This document shows, one piece after another, positions 59,964 through 64,000 of a stretch of 64,000 nt of DNA (position 1 is the stretch's first letter; every line of letters begins with the position of its first letter). The notes beneath the pieces are model-generated. The model saw nothing but the letters and a program-made list of their open reading frames with translations. It was not told the origin of the DNA and did no database searches. Position numbers and translations under genes: made by a program. The DNA comes from Uloborus plumipes (lineage: Eukaryota; Arthropoda; Arachnida; Araneae; Uloboridae), in assembly GCA_038373865.1 (NCBI GenBank), contig JAXGGA010002844.1, positions 1 to 64,000 of the forward strand. Direction: 5' to 3'.

Positions 59964-61178
59964 TAATTTTCCCATAATGATCTCTTTTCGCTGTTTCACA
60001 TGTTACGCTCTTTTTCACGAGCATATTGTGATAAAAACGTGCGATATCACAATTCTACTTACCCCTACTCTCCCCCTTGTCACAATTTTACTCTCAATTT
60101 TATTATTTAATTTTCTCATAACGTACTTTCATAAACATAACGATAAGTATTTTTTGTTTTGTTTTTTTCAATTGTAAAACATTAACAAAAAATAACAAAA
60201 ATAAACAAATAACTAAACCAACGTCGACAGAAAAACATCGATGCTAGAATAACAGCTATTATAATATCAGGAGTGTCCCGGAATTCGAATTTTTGAGAGG
60301 CGAAAATTCTCAATTTACCGGACGAAATTCCGAATTTTGCCGATGGAAAAGAAAATAAATAAATTCTTGCACAGAAACGTACATACCTACATCTAACGAG
60401 CAGACACTAGGCGTCATTAAAAATTTTTTTTAATTGTTATATTGCAATACTGCCTGTCTTCAAATTTTCCGAATCGCCAGTCGAAATTCGCCGGATTAGA
60501 AAATTTTGGAAAACATCGATATTTCGAAAACATCGACGTCGCATCTCCATCTTCAAAAGTTCCTTTGATAGTTGGAATCATGATTACTTTCAGTAAAAAA
60601 GTGCAGTTTTGGATTTTCCTATAGAGCAACTAACAAATTTCGTTAGGTAAGTACTTAACTTTTGAGCTTTCAAGATGACAAAAAGAAGAAATATACCAGT
60701 CTAATAACTAAATTATATTTAACTCTAATAGATGCCAAATTAATTCTTAGCGGCGAGTGGATGATACTCGACCACAAAATGAAACCATAGAATTATTTAT
60801 TTTTTAATGTGTACAAAAAGGGACTAAATATCTTTTTCGTGTACATTTTAAGTATTCAAACTTTTCTATTCACACAAAATTGAAACTGATTTCGTAACAA
60901 CATCATAATAGTGAGACTTTAAAATGATTTTAAAAAAAAATAAAAATGCTTTTGCAAAGTAAAAACTTTAAAAATTTGTACACTAAGAAAATCAACTTTC
61001 AAAATTTTGATATTTAAATCAAATCACTGACGGTTTTATTCAAAATAGTAATTTAAAAAATGACTGGTTATGGTTCAAAACCTTAATGAAACAGGACACT
61101 AATTTCGACAAATAAACACATAAATAAACATTGCAGGCAGAAGTAAAAAAAATCTTCACACATTATTACAATCAGACC

Positions 61179-61202
61179 CCCCCCCCCCCCCCACACACAC
61201 AC
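61179..61202. repeat. C-run plus (AC)n microsatellite
   Basis: Fourteen Cs followed by five AC units. Simple sequence only. Confidence 0.95.
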
Positions 61203-62325
61203 AGCAAGCACTGCATGATAATAGTAGCTAAAGTAATCAATCACACAGAAGTAACAAAATGGACAAAGTGCCAGAAAACTCTCACATTGGCACGCTTGTC
61301 GTAGTTTTGGCACAACTGACCTAAACGTCGTAGTAATTTAGTTTTTCAAAGGGTTCAGAGGACTAAATAATTTAAAACTCGTCTCAGAAGCTGGTAACAT
61401 TTTAACTCGCATGAACGTAAACGGGCGTTGCTTGGTGCTGTTGTTGCTCCTTGCGCGAATTATATCCCAACGAGTCTGTCCAATATATTCTGCAGAACCG
61501 TCTTAGATGAACTATTATTATTTTTGTGCAATATGAATCATTTCTTGAAATTAACTAATTCTTACTGGGAAAATAAAAGTGGTGAATAAAATTGTGAATT
61601 GGATAACGCAGAAGGCAAAGGAAGATGTCAGTGCAAGAAAGGGACAACTCCATATTTAAAAAAAGTCAGTAACCACAAAAATCAGATTTTAAAAAATTCT
61701 TTTTAAGCATTCAGCCCTTATATTAAATATGATGCAAGAAGTCGCCTACATAAAATCAATTTCAATAAAATATGTTACCTATGTGTAATTAAATGCTACG
61801 TCTCGGGCGCATCCAAAGGGGTAAGGGGAAATACCTCCCTCATCAAAAAAAAAAAAAAAAATTTATATACTTGTCCAACGTCAAAGCAAAATTGAAGTTA
61901 AATCTTTCAATTTTCAATGATAACGGAGAAAAATAATCATCACATGATCTAACGAGTGCTCAAGTTTTTGTCGAAAATTCTATTTACGGATAGATAAAAA
62001 CCTATTAGCGAAAATATTTAAACTTCAGAAAACAGCGACGTAAGCTCAACAACGTCATCCACCTAAAGGCAGAAGGGTCGACAAATCGAGCAAAATAGTC
62101 AGCAGAAATAGCAAAAAAAAAAAAAAAAAATCGCATAACATGGCCATACAAAACTAAGCAAATGGCTGCCTAAAAACCTCGAACGGGGAGCCGTAAGTCA
62201 GCTAAAGCGGCAAGTATGGCTTATGCAGGCAGTAATGTGAAGAGATTTTATACGAAGTCGGAATAAAAATATTTTACCAGCAGGAGCAGGGGGTAAAAAA
62301 ACCCTGTCGCGAAGAAGCGAGCTCA

Positions 62326-62500
62326 CCTTAGCGGAGAGCACGGAGAGCCCGGTTAAAAATAGGCTCAGCTGAAAACAGAGAAACGGAGAGCAGAAGAAAA
62401 AAAAACGGAGCTTCGTCTTCTGCTACATCTCTGAAGTTCTTCGCAGCGTGTTTGCGGGAGTGAAATTTGATCATCTATGTCGTCTTCAACACGTCGTTAA
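62326..62500 (-). other. Candidate non-coding first exon or promoter-proximal region of NFI
   Basis: The minus strand reads ctctccgctaag|gtgagctcgc, a strong donor at 62325, preceded by about 170 bp of less AT-rich sequence. Its only nearby ATG is followed at once by TAG, so it would be 5' UTR. It would still need an intermediate exon with the start codon. This is an inference from one splice site and composition. Confidence 0.25.
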
Positions 62501-64000
62501 TATCGAAGAGCGAAAGACATTTGCAACAGTGAAGGTTGTACATTTTACAGAAATTCAAATCTATTTCGTAATGGTATAACATTAACCAGGGCTGGGATGT
62601 TTCACAAAATCAAAGATTAGGCTCATAAACTTCACATGGGCTAGGCAAGAAAACCCCAAGAGCATGTGACTAATAATTCTCAAAATTTTATTCACTTTTT
62701 TGTGCTTGCCAAGGGAAAAAATATAACAAATGCTAAAATTGACCTCTCGATTAAATATTTCTCGGGAACAATTTCTTAAAAAGTGGTGTAAAAAATCGTC
62801 TCTTGCAATAATAATTTAACAAACAAAAGACTTGGTTAATATCTTAATTTGGAACAAATAACAATTCTAGAGCTTGAATACGTCACCTTACCGTGATTTT
62901 AGAAAATAACCGAAGAAGTAAAATATTCCATTCCTCATTTGGGTAAAACGTAGGCTTCGGATAGTTTAGGTAAATGTATTTTTACAGGGATAAAAAAGAG
63001 AAAACCATAAACACGAAGGAATATTACTGTTGCGTACTAAGCTCAAAAGCTAGTAATGAGTAATTGGACTTGTTTAATTACCTCTTTCAGTAGCCATTAG
63101 CCAGATATTGAAGAGCCTCTTATAGTTTATTTGCTTTGAGAACTATACAAATATGCAGAAAAGAGTTACAACATAAAGAAAAAATTATATTCAGTGTTGG
63201 AACAGGAAGATTTTTTTTCCTCCTCTCATCGCAATCTTTTTGCATCGTCACAGCATGTGCACGAGAGAAACCTCCATTCAAGATTGCTTTGAGAAAAAAT
63301 TATATTTTAGCAAAAATTTTGTTTTATCGCTAACAAATGTAAAAATCGTTCCTCCTCTAATAAAACTCAAATTTTGGCAGGTTTACGCCACATTTAAAGC
63401 AATGCAGCAGAACTTTTTTTTTTTTAACTCGGCTGGGAAAAATAATAGGTACCAACAAAAGTAAGAACTCTTATTTAAGTACTTGGGTCTATTCTATACT
63501 ATGTCTTTTAGGAAAGTTGAAAATTCTCATACTGGTGACTCTTTACAGTAGCAACAAAAAAAAAAAGTTTCAGACAAATTCAAGCTTTCGCAATCATGGA
63601 TTGAAGTTTGAAACATTGTTTTTTTTAAAAAGCTTTTTTTTTTCTTATTTCGCATTTCTATTATCTAAAGCCCACATAATTACGGCATGTTTCTAAAAAT
63701 TGTAGTTTTGGGTAAATTTTGGGCTATCCAGACAGACTTTTTCACATTTTAAGTTTAGCTAACAAAAACTTGGTGCAAAAAATTACAGTTGAAAATGTCT
63801 TTTTAAAGTTTAAATTACCCCCCTGCTTGAATGTACATGATCGAACTATACGGCGCTTCCTAGCTCAGAAGAACTCCCAAATCACTTTAAAGCAATTTGA
63901 AGAATCGCAACGAATGCTGATCGCAACACATTTTGTATCTATACCTTTCAGTAAATTAATCACTAAGTTACGTGTAGTAGATTCTAATTTTCAGCTCCGA
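62501..64000. other. AT-rich DNA at window end
   Basis: No gene, RNA or clear mobile element recognised. Short plus frames near 63136-63464 overlap and lack domains. Confidence 0.5.

Noticed and set aside
1..64000. CRISPR arrays, operons, ribosome binding sites
   Set aside because: The window is animal nuclear DNA with spliced exons; no regularly spaced short repeats with unique spacers are present.

Overview
This is an AT-rich animal genomic window, most likely from an invertebrate and plausibly an arthropod or chelicerate. That placement is inferred from the protein sequence, the intron sizes and the repeat content; nothing in the window proves the taxon. It holds one recognisable protein-coding gene, a Nuclear Factor I (NFI/CTF) transcription factor on the minus strand. 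Thirteen coding exons (50362 down to 25693) join in a single phase-consistent reading frame of 672 codons plus a TAA stop, all with GT-AG introns. The first three exons encode the MH1-like DNA-binding domain. The rest encode the Ser/Pro-rich transactivation region, including the family-typical segments in exons 5, 8 and 9. The short first coding segment that should precede exon 'DEFHPF' (MYSP...LTQ in vertebrates) is not resolved.

Layout by region: 1-25692 lies 3' of the gene stop. It contains no convincing gene and is a patchwork of transposon relics, with part of 17000-25692 possibly being a long 3' UTR. 25693-50362 is the NFI gene body, and its introns carry most of the identifiable mobile elements. 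50363-64000 lies upstream (5') of the first recognised exon. It holds more MITEs, a 146-bp tandem array, GC-shifted blocks and a possible non-coding first exon near 62326.

Mobile elements make up much of the structure. They include three TTAA-flanked piggyBac-like non-autonomous elements, two pogo/Tigger-type MITEs plus a relic, two hAT-type elements with 8-bp target duplications, a tRNA-derived SINE with an 11-bp duplication, and a 300-bp LTR-like element containing a tRNA-Gly-like Pol III promoter. There are also Penelope-like fragments with a GIY-YIG endonuclease relic, and foldback elements with hammerhead-ribozyme-like cores. At 2537-4600 several insertions are nested (repeat > TTAA element > SINE). 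Most other short open frames look like chance frames in AT-rich DNA.
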